DNA of 64,000 bases from Lepus europaeus (Eukaryota; Chordata; Mammalia; Lagomorpha; Leporidae), in NCBI RefSeq assembly GCF_033115175.1, contig NC_084832.1, positions 14,683,342 through 14,747,341 of the forward strand, in the 5' to 3' direction. The notes below the pieces were generated by a model that did not search any database, was not told the origin of the DNA, and saw only the letters and a program-made list of their open reading frames with translations. Below, piece after piece: positions 20,530 to 32,145 of the stretch (within the stretch, counting starts at the first letter, position 1; the number at the start of each line of letters is the position of its first letter). Position numbers and translations under genes: made by a program.

Positions 20530-20821
20530 TTCTTCATCTTTACAATCTAGTATTCTTTCGGGGCATCATGTTGTCATCCTTATTCTTGTTTCTGAATTGG
20601 TGTGCTTGTTGTTTGGCATTTGTGGAGATATTCACTGGTTTCATCTTTGTTTTTTCCCTGTGGTGGCATTTATCTTCATACTAAGACCCTGTAGATAGGT
20701 GGAGTGTCTGCTTTCAGTGAGTACCTAGAGGTGTGTGGTGGGTGTGGCCAGAGTGCTCTGTTCAGTGCTCCAGTGTGAAGGGCATGTCTGAGGTGACACA
20801 CGCAGGTTTGGCATGGTAAAT

Positions 20822-20843
20822 CTTTTTTTTTTTTTTTTTTTTG
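20822..20843. repeat. poly(T) tract in L1 5' UTR
   Basis: About 22 consecutive T within the 5' UTR part of the antisense L1 (poly(A) on the L1 strand). There is no SINE body next to it, so it is a simple homopolymer expansion or the scar of a very short insertion. Confidence 0.75.
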
Positions 20844-21683
20844 GAGGGTAGATGTGTTCTTGTCTGTTGGTGTAGACTCAGCTGAGCTCCTCTCCTCAAA
20901 GGAGACCAGTACCTGTGCACTAGCCCCGGTGGGTATATTATTTGTCTGCTCTGCCACAAGGACCACACAAATGATCCGTTCAGTCATCAGAGTAAGCTTA
21001 GATTCTCCAGCGATGTCACTCGCTAGGTAACCAGCGGCCCTGTTCATGTGGAGCCTCCCACAGCGACTGCTCAAACTCTCAGCCACACCCTGAGTCCTCC
21101 CACTCAGCCTCAGTGTTTTCACAGTCCCAGCACACAAGCCTCCTATAGTCACAAGCACCCAGCCCCCTGTCTGTTCTCCCCACCAGACTCAGGAGTCTTC
21201 GCTTGGTTGGTTACTGAGCACAGACACAAGCTGGCACAGCTGTTATGTATGTCCAAAATGGCACCTGCCCTCTGTCAGCTTGTTACAGGATGCTGTTTCA
21301 GTGTGATTGGGGAGAGAGAAAATGTATCCCCCCTCCCTTTGTCTTTTCTTCTGTAGTTTGGCAGGTACAGGATGCCCCATAGAGCTCCAAGCCAGATTCC
21401 CTTTAGCCTCTTCCTGCAACTTTTTCGACAATGGCTTGGGCTGCTGCAGTCTGGTCTCACTTCACTCTCCAATGTTGCTGCAGAGGCTCTCGGCTGCTGG
21501 GGTCCTGAGCTGTGAGAGTCCATGCCTTCCACACAGGTCCACTGTGTCCCTCTAATTTGTGTAGAGTTTCCTCTGCCTTTTTCTCCCTCTTTCCTGAGAC
21601 TGCATTCGTTCCACTTTTTTTTAAACTATCTTCTAGACTAGAGCAGCAAGCTCCCTCCCTACTCTGCCATCTTAATCTAATCC

Positions 21684-22250
21684 CACTTATTCCTGATTTC
21701 ATGTATTCTTCTATTGATGACTTCTATTTTGTTTTTAATTTTGCTTAGTGTACTTTCCAGTTGAAATGCTTTTGTCTGGTTTACTTCAATTCTTCTGTAA
21801 AGCTCTGTTAGGATATTAAATCATTTCTCTGTATTTTCTTGAAGTTCACTGAGTTTCCTTAAAACAGCTATTTCAAAGTCTTCATTTTACCTAGTTTTTT
21901 TTTTTTCAGAACCTTATTTATTAGGTGATATCATGTTTTCCTGAGAAATCTTGATGCTTGGTGGTTATAACATCCTCTGGGCTTTGAAGGGCCAGTTCTT
22001 TCTTTCCCAGTTTTTACAACCTGGCTTCACATGTAGCTGTGCTTCCAGAAAATCTAAGCAGTCTGTTTATTTTCTCGCAGCTTTTGGATACGTCCATGAT
22101 TTGAGCACTAGGTGGCGCACTAAATCGAAGTTTCCTGCACGTCTACTGCTGTTGCACTCCCAGTGCATCCGATTTATCCTGAGCTCAGATTTATCCCAAA
22201 GGTGGTAGGCATGCTACTTAATGAACAAGAAGGCATCAGAAAAGGGGGAG
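21684..22250 (-). mobile_element. ancient LINE-1 5'/ORF1 region
   Basis: Plus-strand TTCACTGAGTTTCCTTAAAACAGCTATTTCAAAGTCTTC and TGATATCATGTTTTCCTGAGAAATCTTGATGCTTGG match the complement of old mammalian L1 ORF1/5' sequence. It appears to be an older element than the one at 18875-21683, which lies against it. The right end is unclear, and 22250-22661 is unassigned. Confidence 0.55.
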
Positions 22251-22661
22251 TCTGTTTCTATAAGCCTCTTGCTGGGGTTGGGGCAGGCCTAGATGCCCAA
22301 TCCTTTAGTCACCAATTCAGTCATGCCAGTTCACAGCTGTAGCCCACGTCCCCAGCATAGCTGGGGAGTAGGATCTAAGGACATAGTACTATGGCCTGCC
22401 TGCTGCTGAGATGGACTTACAGCCCAAGGCTGCTGTAACTAGCCACAGATGATGCTGGATGGAATAAAAGTTGAATCAACTGGGCCATGGACATTGCTTG
22501 GCATTGCAGCAGGTCCACCTGTAGGTACTGGCCTGGGTCAGGGACTGCTAAGTTCTTCCCAGTGTTGAGTTTCTCAGCCAAGCACTGAGTTCCCTGACAC
22601 AATACTGTTATTCCTTCCAGCCTGTTCAATGAGGGAGGGTATAGTCCCCAAGAAAAGGGAA

Positions 22662-22983
22662 TCTTTTAAAAGGTATTTATTTATTTATTTGAAAGGGAGA
22701 GAGATAGAGAGATAGATAGAGATCTTCCATCCATTGGTTCACTTCCCAAATGCCCACAATTGCTTAGGCTAGATCATGTGGAAGTCAGGAGCCAGGAACT
22801 CCATCTGGGTCTCCCACACAAGTGTCAGGGACTCAAGTACCTGAGTCACTACCTGCTGCTTCCCTGGGTGTGCATTAGCAGGAAGCTGGGATAGAAGCAG
22901 AGCTGAGACTCAAACCCAGGCACTCCAATGGGATGTGGGTGTCCTAAACCGAATCTTAACTGCTGTGACAAATGCCTGCCCCC
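22662..22983 (-). mobile_element. old C-type SINE, antisense
   Basis: TTTAAAAGGTATTTATTTATTTATTTGAAAGGGAGAG, ATCTTCCATCCATTGGTTCAC, CAGGAACTCCATCTGGGTCTCCC, GCATTAGCAGGAAGCTGGGATAGAAGC and TGACAAATGCCTGCCCCC at the head end: an early subfamily copy of full length. Confidence 0.9.
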
Positions 22984-23880
22984 AAACTGCAAACTTTTAA
23001 ATTTACTAAGTTTGCTTTGTAAAAAAAATCACTATAACGTCTTTATTTTTCCCATTTTTTTTTCCTGTGGGGATTTGAGAGTCTTCCATGGACTAGCACG
23101 GGGAATCTTGGCTCTGGACAACCGTGGCACACCAGAACAGTGTCCTATGGAATCCATTTTCCCATTGCAGAAACAGCTTCAGGATCTTTCTCTGAGGAAA
23201 GCTGACCTTGTTATCAAGACATGAAAGCTCTTCTGTTTATGGTGATATTCTTGGTAACCAGGGAGACACAAGAGATAAAAGAGAGGCACAGGGAGCGACT
23301 CTCCTCTCAGATCATTGGTTTACTTCCAGCACAAAGGGAATTTTGTCTTCATATGGATGACTTGGCCAAGATCACTCTTGTGACACCTTCGTTCGTTCCA
23401 AGGGCACCTTGTGTCAGAGTCCTTGGATTTGGGAAGGAGGCAGGGTTAAAGGAGAACTATGACCTAATTGAAGGATAGAGAATTGAAAGACTGCAGTGGG
23501 AAATTGGAGCAGAATCTCCCCTAAAGACATTTTGCATCACACTTTTGCTGGAGAGAGAGATGTGCTTGCTCTGCGCCCCAGGAAGAGTACTGTTACTGGC
23601 CAGATTAGCATCAACAGAGATGCTGTCATGGCAGGGATGGACTCCAGAGAGAATCATAGGAATGTTGGCCCATGCTGGGGAGACAGGGCAGTCAAAGTAG
23701 GGTCACAGGGCGTGGGTCAGCTAGGATCACAAGGGCAAAGACATTGAGGTGGCACAGGTGGCCTTAGTGACCAATAAAGTAATGACGACCTGACTCTTCC
23801 CCAAGGGGAGAGATGTTCTGGGGGCTTCATTCTCAGATGCCACTGTTGAGGCTACAGGGTAAGTGTACAGCAGGTTCTCA
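22984..23880. other. unassigned non-coding stretch
   Basis: No gene recognised. Open frames up to 98 codons overlap on the plus strand (22928-23224 and 23221-23478), but the first begins inside the SINE and neither resembles a known family. Confidence 0.45.
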
Positions 23881-25600
23881 TATTCTCTCATCTCCCCAAC
23901 AAGCAATTTCCCTTGTTTTTAACATTTGCACTGGTGTGACACATTTGCTGCATCTGATGAGTGAATATTTATACATCATTACTAACTAAAGTCTATAATT
24001 TACATTAGCATTCACTTTCTGTGTTGTGCATTTCGTGAGTTGTGACAACTGTTTAAGCTCATGTCTTCATCATTATGGAAGAGTTTTACTGCCCTAAAAA
24101 ATTCTCCATGCTCCACCTGTTCACCCCTCGCTGCCCTCCCCTAGCAACCAGTGATCTTTTTACCATCTTTATAGGCTTGCCTTTTCCTGAGTGTCATATA
24201 GTTGGAGGCAGAATCACAGAATATGTAGTCTTTTTTTTGAAGAGTGTATTTATTTATTTGAGAGGTAGAGTTACAGAGAGAGGGAGAGACAGAGAGAAAG
24301 TTCTTCCATCTGCTGGATCACTCCCCAAATGCCTGCAAAGGCGGAAGCTGAGCTGATCTGAAGCCAGGTGCCAGGAGCTTCTTCCAAGTCTCCCACGAGA
24401 GTGCAGGGGCCCAAGGACTTGGGCTATCTTCCACTGCTTTCCCAGGCCACAAGCAGAGAGCTAGATTGGAAGAGGAGCAGCTGGGACATGAAGCAGTGTC
24501 CATATGGAGTGCCGGCACCACAATGCTCGGCCCAGAATATGTTATCTTTTCAGGTGAACTTCTTTCACTTAGCGTTATGAGTGTAAGCTCCCTCTGTCTT
24601 TGCTTAGCTCCAGAGCTGCTTTCTTTCCTTTAAAATTGCTATTAATTGTGATAAAATGAGTGCACTGCCTTCACCATTTTAATTGTATAATTGAGTGATA
24701 TTAAGTACATTCACATCATTGTATACACTTCACTACCATCCATGTTTAGAAATCTTTCTGTCGTGCAAAACTGAGATTTTGTACCCATTAAACAATAGCC
24801 TCCCATTGCCCCCTCCTCAAGCCCTTACCCATAATCTTTCTACTTTCTGTCTCTATGAATTTGCTTATTCTTGATATTCATGTAAGTGCAATCATACAGT
24901 AGTTTTCCATTTGAGACTGGTTTATTGCACTTAGCATAGTGTCTTCAAGGTTTATCCATGTTGTAGGATTTTCTTCTTTTTTGAGACTGAATCGTATCCC
25001 TTTGTGTGTATAGCTCACATTTTGTTTACCTATTCATCTAGCCACTATGTGAATAATGGTGCTCAAAACACAGGTGTGCATTATTCCATTGAGACCCCAC
25101 TTTTAATTATTTTGGCTTATAAATCCAAAAGTGTAATTCTGGACCTTATGATGATTCCCTTTTTTTTGAGGATCCACCCTACTGCTTTCCATAGTGATGT
25201 GCTATTTTATGCCTCCACCAAGAGGGCACACAGGTTCTGATTTCTCTACTTGCTCACCAACATTTGTCATTTTCTGCGTTAGGATAATAACCACCCTGAT
25301 GGGTGTGAAGCAGTGTCTCCTTGTGGTCGATAGCTTATTTCTTTTCATCCCTGAGTACCATTCCATGGTACAATGAACCAATTTGTCTTTCATTCATCTA
25401 TTGAGGGGAATCTTGGCTGCTTCTAAGCTTTGTCAGTTATGAATGAGGCTGCCTTTGACAGTCATGTGCACACCCATTTTTGACTCCTTTGGGTCAGGAG
25501 TGCCATTGCAGGATCACATGGTAACAGTATGCTAAGCTTCATAAGAAATTGCCAAAGTGGCTTCCAAATTTTTTGTACCATGTTGATTTTCAAAGACTTT
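23881..25600 (-). mobile_element. ancient LINE-1 3' end and 3' UTR
   Basis: Plus-strand blocks such as CTTTCACTTAGC, TTGCACTTAGCATAGTGTCTTCAAGGTTTATCCATGTTGTAG, CATTGCAGGATCACATGGTAAC and AATTGCCAAAGTGGCTTCCAAA are complements of old L1 ORF2 C-terminus and 3' UTR. The 23881 start is approximate. No ORF is intact. One SINE interrupts it. Confidence 0.72.
24231..24532 (-). mobile_element. C-type SINE, antisense
   Basis: T tract, GTATTTATTTATTTGAGAGGTAGAG, CTGCTGGATCACTCCCCAAATGCC, GGGGCCCAAGGACTTGGGC. The head is shortened (GCCGGCACCACAATGCTCGGCC). Target-site duplication CAGAATATGT at 24218-24227 and 24533-24542. Confidence 0.92.
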
Positions 25601-26089
25601 TCGTGTCTGTCACTATTGTTATCCATGTCCCTCGACAGTCCTTGCTCTGATTTGGATGTTCTTTGAGGAAGAGCTGCAGATGAGCCATTGACAATTGGTT
25701 GAGTCTTGTTTTTATGTTCTTTTCCTACAACCTTCGATCATCTAGCCTGCTTGAGAGTGAGGTTGGAAGGGATTGAGGTAAAACTGATTGGATTTGGGTT
25801 CTGGCTGCCAGAATTCATTTTCATCAGTGACTAAAGTATATTAAGAAAATTAAAACTTCTGACACCCCTTCTCACAAATAAAAGGTGCAAGTCATTTGAT
25901 TGTTAATGTTCTTTTCTACTTCACATCCTATGCTATTAATACTTAGATGTGTTTCAGTGTTTAGACCCTTTCTTCAGAGAAACTGTTTATTTTTCAGATA
26001 AGGGAAGATGAAAAAGGGAGACTCTGAAAGTTTAAACCTGCAACTCAGAATTTAAAATTCCATCCTTTTCAAGAATCCCGACTTTTAAA
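25601..26089. other. unassigned non-coding stretch
   Basis: AT-rich, no gene or nameable repeat seen between two antisense L1 3' ends. Confidence 0.4.
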
Positions 26090-26168
26090 AAACTTTTTAT
26101 TGACACATAGAATAATTGTACACTTTTGTGGGGTACAGTGCAATCTGTCAACACATTTATACAGAATT
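26090..26168 (-). mobile_element. LINE-1 3' UTR tail fragment
   Basis: The minus strand reads TGTACCCCACAAAAGTGTACAATTATTCTATGTGTCAATAAAAAG, the terminal part of an old L1 3' UTR. It is cut by the SINE that follows. Confidence 0.65.
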
Positions 26169-26493
26169 TTTTTTGACAGGCAGAGTGGACAGTGAGAGAG
26201 AGAGAGACAGAGAGAAAGGTCTTCCTTTTCCGTTGGTTCACCCCCCCCCAATGGCCGCTACGGCCGGTGCACTGTGCTGATTCAAAGCCAGGAGCCAGGT
26301 GCTTCTCCTGGTCTCCCATGTGGGTTCAGGGCCCAAGGACTTGGGCCATCCTCCACTGCCTTCCCGGGCCACAGCAGAGAGCTGGACTGGAAGAGGAGCA
26401 ACCGGAACAGAATCCAGCGCCCCGACCAGGACTAGAACCAGGGGTGCCGGCATCACAGGCAGAGGATTAGCCTATTGAGCTGCAGCGCCGGCC
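26169..26493 (-). mobile_element. young C-type SINE, antisense
   Basis: GACAGGCAGAGTGGACAGTGAGAGAG tail, CCCAATGGCCGCTACGGCCGG, and head complement GAGCTGCAGCGCCGGCC. An 8-bp duplication ACAGAATT at 26161-26168 and 26494-26501. A run of nine C (near 26243) is unusual for the family. Confidence 0.94.
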
Positions 26494-26802
26494 ACAGAAT
26501 TGTTTTTATAGGAAGAATTTCTAAGTTAAAATGATCATTACTAGGTAAATCCCTTTAGAAACATGTACATATGTTCATCAAAAGTCGTAAGTAATGTATT
26601 TGCAGAACAATATTTTTAACACACCCAAATGGACAGCGATCTTAATTCCATGTACAGTGGATAAGCCACATGAAATGTCTTCAAACAGTGGAATACTATG
26701 TGGCAGTGAGAATGGCTGAATTACATCTACATAATGCAAAGGATTCAAAATGACATAACATGATCATGCACGAAAGAAGGCAGAATCAGAAGTGTACACG
26801 CT

Positions 26803-27138
26803 GGGGCCGGCGCCGTGGTGCAGTGCGTTAATCCTCCACCTGCGGTGCCGGCATCCCATATGGATGCTGGTGCTAGTCCCAGCTGCTCCTCTTCCCATCC
26901 AGCTCTCGGCTATGGCCTGGGAAAGCAGTAGAAGACGGCCCAGGTCCTTAGGCCCCTGCATCCATGTGGAGACCCAGAAGAAGCTTCTGGTTTCTGGCTT
27001 CGAATCAGCACAGCTCCAGCCATTGCGACCATCTGGGGAGTGAACCAGTGGGCGGAAGACCTTTCTCTCTGTCTCTCCCTCTCACTGTCTGTAACTCTAC
27101 CTCTCAAATAAATAAATAAAATCTTTAAAGAAAAAAAG
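26803..27138 (+). mobile_element. C-type SINE, sense
   Basis: GGGGCCGGCGCCGTGGTGCAGTGCGTTAATCC head, tail ending CTCTACCTCTCAAATAAATAAATAAAATC. Target-site duplication AGAAGTGTACACGCT (26788-26802) / AGAAGTGTACATGCT (27139-27153), one mismatch at a CpG. Confidence 0.97.
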
Positions 27139-27382
27139 AGAAGTGTACATGCTGTGTGGCTCCATTGGTGTGAAGCTCAGAGATCATTAAACATATACCT
27201 GGTGTTAGAAGTCAGGATATGGGCTTACGTGTGCCTGTGACAGGCAGGGGCTCAGCTTTTGGTGATGTTTGGTGTCATGAGGTGAGCGCTGGATCATTGG
27301 TGTGTTCACTTTATGAAAGACTTCACATTGTTTTGATTGGTTCAGTTTTCTTGATGCATGCTATCATTAAAAAATATTTTGA

Positions 27383-27714
27383 GCCGGCGCCAGGGCTCAC
27401 TAGGCTAATCCTCTGCCTTGCGGCGCCGGCACACCGGGTTCTAGTCCTGGTCGGGGCACCGGATTCTGTCCCGGTTGCCCCTCTTCTAGGCCAGCTCTCT
27501 GCTGTGGCCAGGGAGTGCAGTGGAGGATGGCCCAAGTTCTTGGGCCCTGCACCCCATGGGAGACCAGGAGAAGCACCTGGCTCTTGCCATCGGATCAGCG
27601 CAGTGCGCAGGCTGCAGCGCGCCAACTGCGGCAGCCATTGGAGGGTGAACCAACGGCAAAGGAAGATCTTTCTCTCTGTCTCTCTCTCTCTCACTGTCCA
27701 CTCTGCCTGTCAAA
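27383..27714 (+). mobile_element. young C-type SINE, sense, full length
   Basis: GCCGGCGCCAGGGCTCACTAGGC head, ending CACTCTGCCTGTC. Exact 14-bp target-site duplication AAAAAATATTTTGA at 27369-27382 and 27715-27728. High CpG content and an exact duplication mark a recent insertion. Confidence 0.97.
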
Positions 27715-27795
27715 AAAAAATATTTTGAAAAAGATCCATTCTCACAACACTTGAGGAAAATGCCCACAAATTAATATTATTAAAGAAAGAAATAA

Positions 27796-29580
27796 TAGCA
27801 TGAACTCAAGATACAGTATGAGGAGTCTTCTAAAAGTCTTCTAAAAGACACTGCACATTGTCTTTTCATTCTATTTTTCCACAAAATACAAACTCACATA
27901 TCATATCAACTAATTTGGATTCTTTTGCCATTAACAAGAAGAATGACCCTTCACCTTAAAATTAACTGACTCCGTAAAGTGATAAAGGAAATGGACTTCC
28001 CTGGTACCTGTGTGAGCCTTCAGGAAAGGGGAAGCAGCTCTGAGGACCTGAAAACGGTCTCTAAGAGCTTTGTGTCCTTTGGAGCCAACCGATCAGCTCT
28101 TATGAAATGAACTCAAAGGAGGCAATTATAAAAATTCACACTCAGGGAGATTTCAGTGGGAGATGCCAAAACAGTGCCTCAGCACTTGCCTGGTGGTGGC
28201 ATAGAGGATGAAGTTGGACTACAGGGGTCCTCCCACAGGCACGAACATCCTTTCTGGAGTGCATGTCTTCCGTTCCTTGGGATGACGTCATTTGTCCATC
28301 AGTGCTGGCACCCAGTGGGCTTTGGAGTACATGCAGCAGTTTATCAAGGTGCCAGACAAAGGCTGCTTGCGGTGCTTCTGGGAGAGAATAGAATATGAAT
28401 TGAATTCTATCTCCTGCTTGTCTCAATGTTATTTTATTTGGAGTGACCTTTTCTGGAGAAATGATGAATATGTCTGCCTTTCTATACACCTTAAATATTT
28501 TTCTGAACTATTTCTCTTTCCTGTTAACCCTACTGTCCAATATCCTATTTTTTCTTACTCAGGTCTATTTACCTTTTTTTTTTTTTTTTAATCTTCATGA
28601 ACAGAGTTCTCTCTCTCAGGACAGGGAAATGGACTGTGGTGGAGTTTAGACTTGCAGGAGATTAACCCAGGATTAATTAAGGGCAAACTTGAACAGAGTA
28701 GAAAGCCAGATGTGGTTGAGTAGTGGGAGGGAAGTAGTTAAGGCAAGAAGAGGTTGTAAAGTAAGGTAGGTTAGTGTAGGGACACACAATACATTTCCAT
28801 GAGGCACAAAGGCAATGGGTAAAATTTAGGAGCAACAAATACAGATCCAACAAATAGAAGTATGAGTACAACAATACAGGTGATAAGGCACCAGAAAGGA
28901 AAGGCAGATAATTCATGCAACTTCTCACTATTAGATATATAATTATTTTATGACTATGTATCATATAACTATGCATCAGGTTCTATATTATCCATATTTA
29001 CCAAACAAGTGCAAAATTTCAATGGCATGCAACAAAAATCATTTATTTCTTGAGCATAGATTTCAACCTGTGGGTCAAGTTGAGGCTTGCTCTATGTATT
29101 TGAGTGTGGGACCCAGACCCAAGAATCAGTGGGTCCTAGAATTCTATCTTTTCATAAAGGAGTTTGGAAACACAAGAGGGATGAACCTATCTGTGTAGGC
29201 ACATCTGTTAGTAGCTCATTGGCCAAATCAAGTCACATGGCTAAGTCCAAAGTCAGCAGGTGTGAAAGTATGCCTGTCTTGCCCCACCATGACAACAGTG
29301 TGGATACATAAATTTCTACAGAGGCATAAACAATTGGGACCAACAGCTCGATTTACCGTAGATTTTATACTAGGTGCAAGGGATACCCATATGGATAAGA
29401 CATCACTCTTGCCTTTGATATTCCATCTGCAGGGGATAGGAATGTTACTGAAGGCAAACAAGCATTCAGATGTGCCTGTTGATTGGTTTCCCACTCTTTT
29501 CTCCTTCTATATGTAGCAATTCTCTTGCCTAGACTGCCATAGATCTTGTGAAAGTGTCAAGAATTTGTGTAACGGAATAA
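27796..29580. other. repeat-poor non-coding stretch
   Basis: No SINE or L1 recognised over about 1.8 kb. Open frames up to 115 codons on the minus strand (28142-28489) and 99 on the plus strand (28292-28591) match nothing I recognise. A T16 tract lies at about 28576-28591. TTCTAAAAGTC is directly repeated near 27828-27848. Confidence 0.5.
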
Positions 29581-29814
29581 TGGTTTTACCCCACCATCCA
29601 TCCAAGAAGTATTAATCGAGAGCTGACCATATGCTGCTCATGTTCTAGATGTTTGGATGACAGCAGTAAGTCAAACAGCAAATATTCTTACCCTTGTGGG
29701 GTTCACTTTTTAATGAGGAAAGAGAGTGAAAAATCAAACTCTAATCTTGTACAGAAAGTAAATTATATAGTATATTTTTTACAAAGATTTATTTATTTTA
29801 TTTGAAATGCAGAG

Positions 29815-29857
<43 letters not shown>

Positions 29858-30620
29858 CAATCTTCCATCCACTGGTTCTCTCCCCAAATGACTGCAATGG
29901 TCAGAGCTGGGGCAGATTAAAGCCGGGACAGGAGCTTCTTCTGGGTCTCCTGCATGGGAACAGGGGCCCCAACACTTGGACCATTTTCTGCTGCTTTCCC
30001 AGGTGCATTGGCAGGGAGCTGGATTGTAAGTGGAGCAACCAGAACTGGAACTTGCACCCATAAGGGATGCCAGCGCTGCAATCAGTGGCTTAACCCTGTA
30101 TGCCACAGCACTGGCCTATATATGGTGGATTTTAAAGGTGATAAAGGATACAGAAAAATAAAAATATGAGGTACAGTGGAGGAAATGTGAGTTTTCAGGG
30201 GTTGCAACTTTTAATACAAGATATTTAAGTTTCATTGTAAAGGTGAGTCTGGAAGAAGGTGAAGGAAATAACTGTGAGGAAAATTTGGGCAAGAGTGCTT
30301 TAGGCAGAAAGAACAGACAATGCAAAGGCCCTGAGGTGCAAGCATCAAGGGTGTTTAAGGAACAGCAAAGAGGCGTTGATAGTTAGGGCCCAGTGAGTGA
30401 AGAGGAGAGGTGGGGGAAAGCGAGATCAGAGGGAGGATACTGTCAAGTTGTATGAGACCCCGAGGCCTGATGAAAGGACTTTGTTTCTTACCCTGACTCA
30501 CTGGGAAGCCACTGGAGGGCTTTTAAGGAAGAGTGATATGACATGACGCATGTTTTCGTAAGATTTGCTTTAGCTGCTCTGCTGTGAGATTACAGGGATG
30601 TCGGAGGGAAACAAGTGTAC
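29581..30620. mobile_element. ancient mammalian interspersed repeat, family not named
   Basis: A tail-like block (ATCCAAGAAGTATTAATCGAGAGCTGACCATATGC) is followed after a SINE by AGGCAGAAAGAACAGACAATGCAAAGGCCCTGAGG and GGAAGCCACTGGAGGGCTTTTAAGGAAGAGTGATATGACATGA. I know this series as a common old repeat in mammalian genomes that begins like the L2 3' end in complement. It is non-coding. Strand and family are left open. Confidence 0.6.
29773..30115 (-). mobile_element. C-type SINE, antisense
   Basis: AAAGATTTATTTATTTTATTTGAAATGCAGAGTTACAG, an (AG)n run at about 29821-29856, TTCTCTCCCCAAATGACTGC, and head complement TATGCCACAGCACTGGCC. The duplication is short and unclear (TATATA on both sides). 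Confidence 0.92.
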
Positions 30621-31440
30621 CAATTTGAGGATAATACCTTTTCATAAGATGGTCTGATTCAATGGAAATGTAGTGTAGACCACAAAATCAATCCAAAAAG
30701 GTAATTTAAATATTTCAGTAGCCAAGTTAGAAAAAGTAAAGGGAAACTGGTCAAATTAATTTTAATAATATATTTTGGTTAATCCACTATATCTGAAATT
30801 TATCCATGTATAATCATGGCAAAGCAATTATTATTGAGTTTACTTTTTTTTATCGTGAGTTTTTGAAATTGAAGTGTCTTTTCTACTTAGAGTGCATCCC
30901 AGTTTGGAATGTCAAGTGCTCAATGGCCACACATGACTACTGGCCAATGCAGAACTAAAGAATCATTACTCATGTTGAAATCACTGAACATATGCTTCTT
31001 CTCACCCCCTTCCAAATGTTTTGTTAAATAGAAACATGTTATGAAGCAGTCGGAAAGAGTAAGTTGTACTTCTTATTCTTAAAGGAAGACATTCGAATTT
31101 GGTCTATAAAAACTCAGAAATCCAGTGCATCATAAGAAGTTCTCCAATATAAGATCAACAGTATGATAATCACCACTCACTATATAAAATGAACTGTGAT
31201 CTTCAGTCTGTACTGATGAGACTTTTTTCTACTAAAAGAGACATGCCTGTTATTTTAAAATCTTTATTCCACACTATATAGACAGATACATCTTTTTGTT
31301 GGGAAATCTGTAACCAGTGATAATCCTCAGCAAGTGGCATATTGTGAGAAATGTGCAATTACTAAATGTTCTATCTTTTTGAATTTGATATTTGATTAGG
31401 GGAACATTTACTATTTCCTAGGTACAGCATTTGTGAACTG
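30621..31440. other. unassigned non-coding stretch
   Basis: AT-rich, no gene or nameable repeat seen. Confidence 0.45.
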
Positions 31441-31450
31441 AGAATAATTT

Positions 31451-31790
31451 TTTTTAAAGATTTTATTTATTTATTTCAGAGGTAGAGTTACAGATAGTGA
31501 GAGGGAGAGACAGAGAGAAAGTTCTTCCTTCTGCTGTTCACTCTTCAAATGGCCACAACGGCTGGAGCTGTGCCGATTTGCGCTGATCTGAAGCCAGGAG
31601 CCAGGAGCTTCTTCCCAGTCTCCCATGTGGGTGCATGGGCCCAAGGACCCGGGCTATCTTCTACTGCTGTCCCAGGCCACAGCAAAGAGCTGGATGGGAA
31701 GAAGAGCAGCCAGGACTAGCACCAGTGTCCATATGGGATGCTGGTGTTCCAGGCAGAGGATTAACCTACTGTGCTACAGCACCGGCCCCA
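31451..31790 (-). mobile_element. C-type SINE, antisense
   Basis: AAAGATTTTATTTATTTATTTCAGAGGTAGAG tail, CACTCTTCAAATGGCCACAACGG, and head complement TACTGTGCTACAGCACCGGCCCC. Target-site duplication AGAATAATTT (31441-31450) / AGAATACTTT (31791-31800). A short internal repeat (TGCCGATTTGCGCTGATCTGAAG) shows a local duplication. Confidence 0.93.
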
Positions 31791-32009
31791 AGAATACTTT
31801 TTTTAAACTCAGAAGAAATGCATAATGATATTGGTGTGTGTATATTTCATATAGTGTCAGAACTGTTGGAACTTAAGTTTGGAAATGGGCCAGAATTTGG
31901 TAGTAATATGCTATTTGTATCATTATGTGTTTGAATTGTAGGCTTTGGGGGGAAATAATATTAGGAGTGGGAAAAATACTGAGTTGGTGGTCACAGATTA
32001 GTTTTTGCT

Positions 32010-32145
32010 TTGCCTTGTTTTGCTGTGAAACCATGTGAACTCTCAGCCTCAGTTCCTTTTTTAATCAAATGGAGATAAAATACTTTCTTCTTGGAGCTCT
32101 TATGAGCACTGAATTAAATAGGGTATCCTAGGAACCCAGAACCCT
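32010..32145 (+). mobile_element. MIR SINE fragment, sense
   Basis: TCTCAGCCTCAGTTCC, AATGGAGATAAAATACTTTC and ATTAAATAGGGTATCC fit the MIR core (CTCAGTTTCCTCATCTGTAAAATGGGGATAAT pattern). It is short and divergent. Confidence 0.6.

Larger units (their letters stand above)
18875..21683 (-). mobile_element. HAL1-like LINE-1: 5' UTR, ORF1, start of ORF2, then 3' tail
   Basis: Read on the minus strand. It begins near 21683 with AAGATGGCAGAGTAGG, the classic start of mammalian L1 5' UTRs, then a GC-richer 5' UTR to about 20660. An ORF1 coiled-coil remnant follows (20272-20529), then the ORF1 RNA-binding/C-terminal part (interrupted by a SINE) and the ORF2 endonuclease N-terminus (18956-19204). 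It then jumps directly to an L1-type 3' end (AAATATGTACAATTTGTTATGTGTCAATTC then AAATAAAAC and an A tract). The reverse transcriptase region is absent. This arrangement resembles half-L1 (HAL1) elements, or an internally deleted L1. Confidence 0.72.
26502..27795 (+). mobile_element. ancient LINE-1 ORF2 end and 3' UTR
   Basis: Sense blocks: ACATGTACATATGTTCATC, AACACACCCAAATGGACAGCGAT, GGAATACTATGTGGCAGTGAGAATGGCTGAATTACATC, then ATGCTGTGTGGCTCCATTGGTGTGAAG and a 3' UTR region. Two SINEs interrupt it. The end is approximate. Confidence 0.72.

Noticed and set aside
20676..21158. Minus-strand ORF of 160 codons
   Set aside because: Lies in the 5' UTR of the antisense L1, includes a Lys run from the A22 tract; no family resemblance. 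It might be an ORF0-like frame but nothing supports that.
27219..27728. Plus-strand ORF of 169 codons
   Set aside because: The second half is a young sense SINE and the first half L1 3' UTR.
27826..27870. Repeated TTCTAAAAGTC near 27.83 kb considered as a fourth mariner-type element
   Set aside because: The inverted ends and the TTTTGGTGCAAA core are missing.
28292..28420. Possible exon encoding a peptide with ALEYMQQFIKVPDKGC
   Set aside because: Looked protein-like, but the frame runs on into a T-rich tract, there are no convincing splice sites and I recognise no family.
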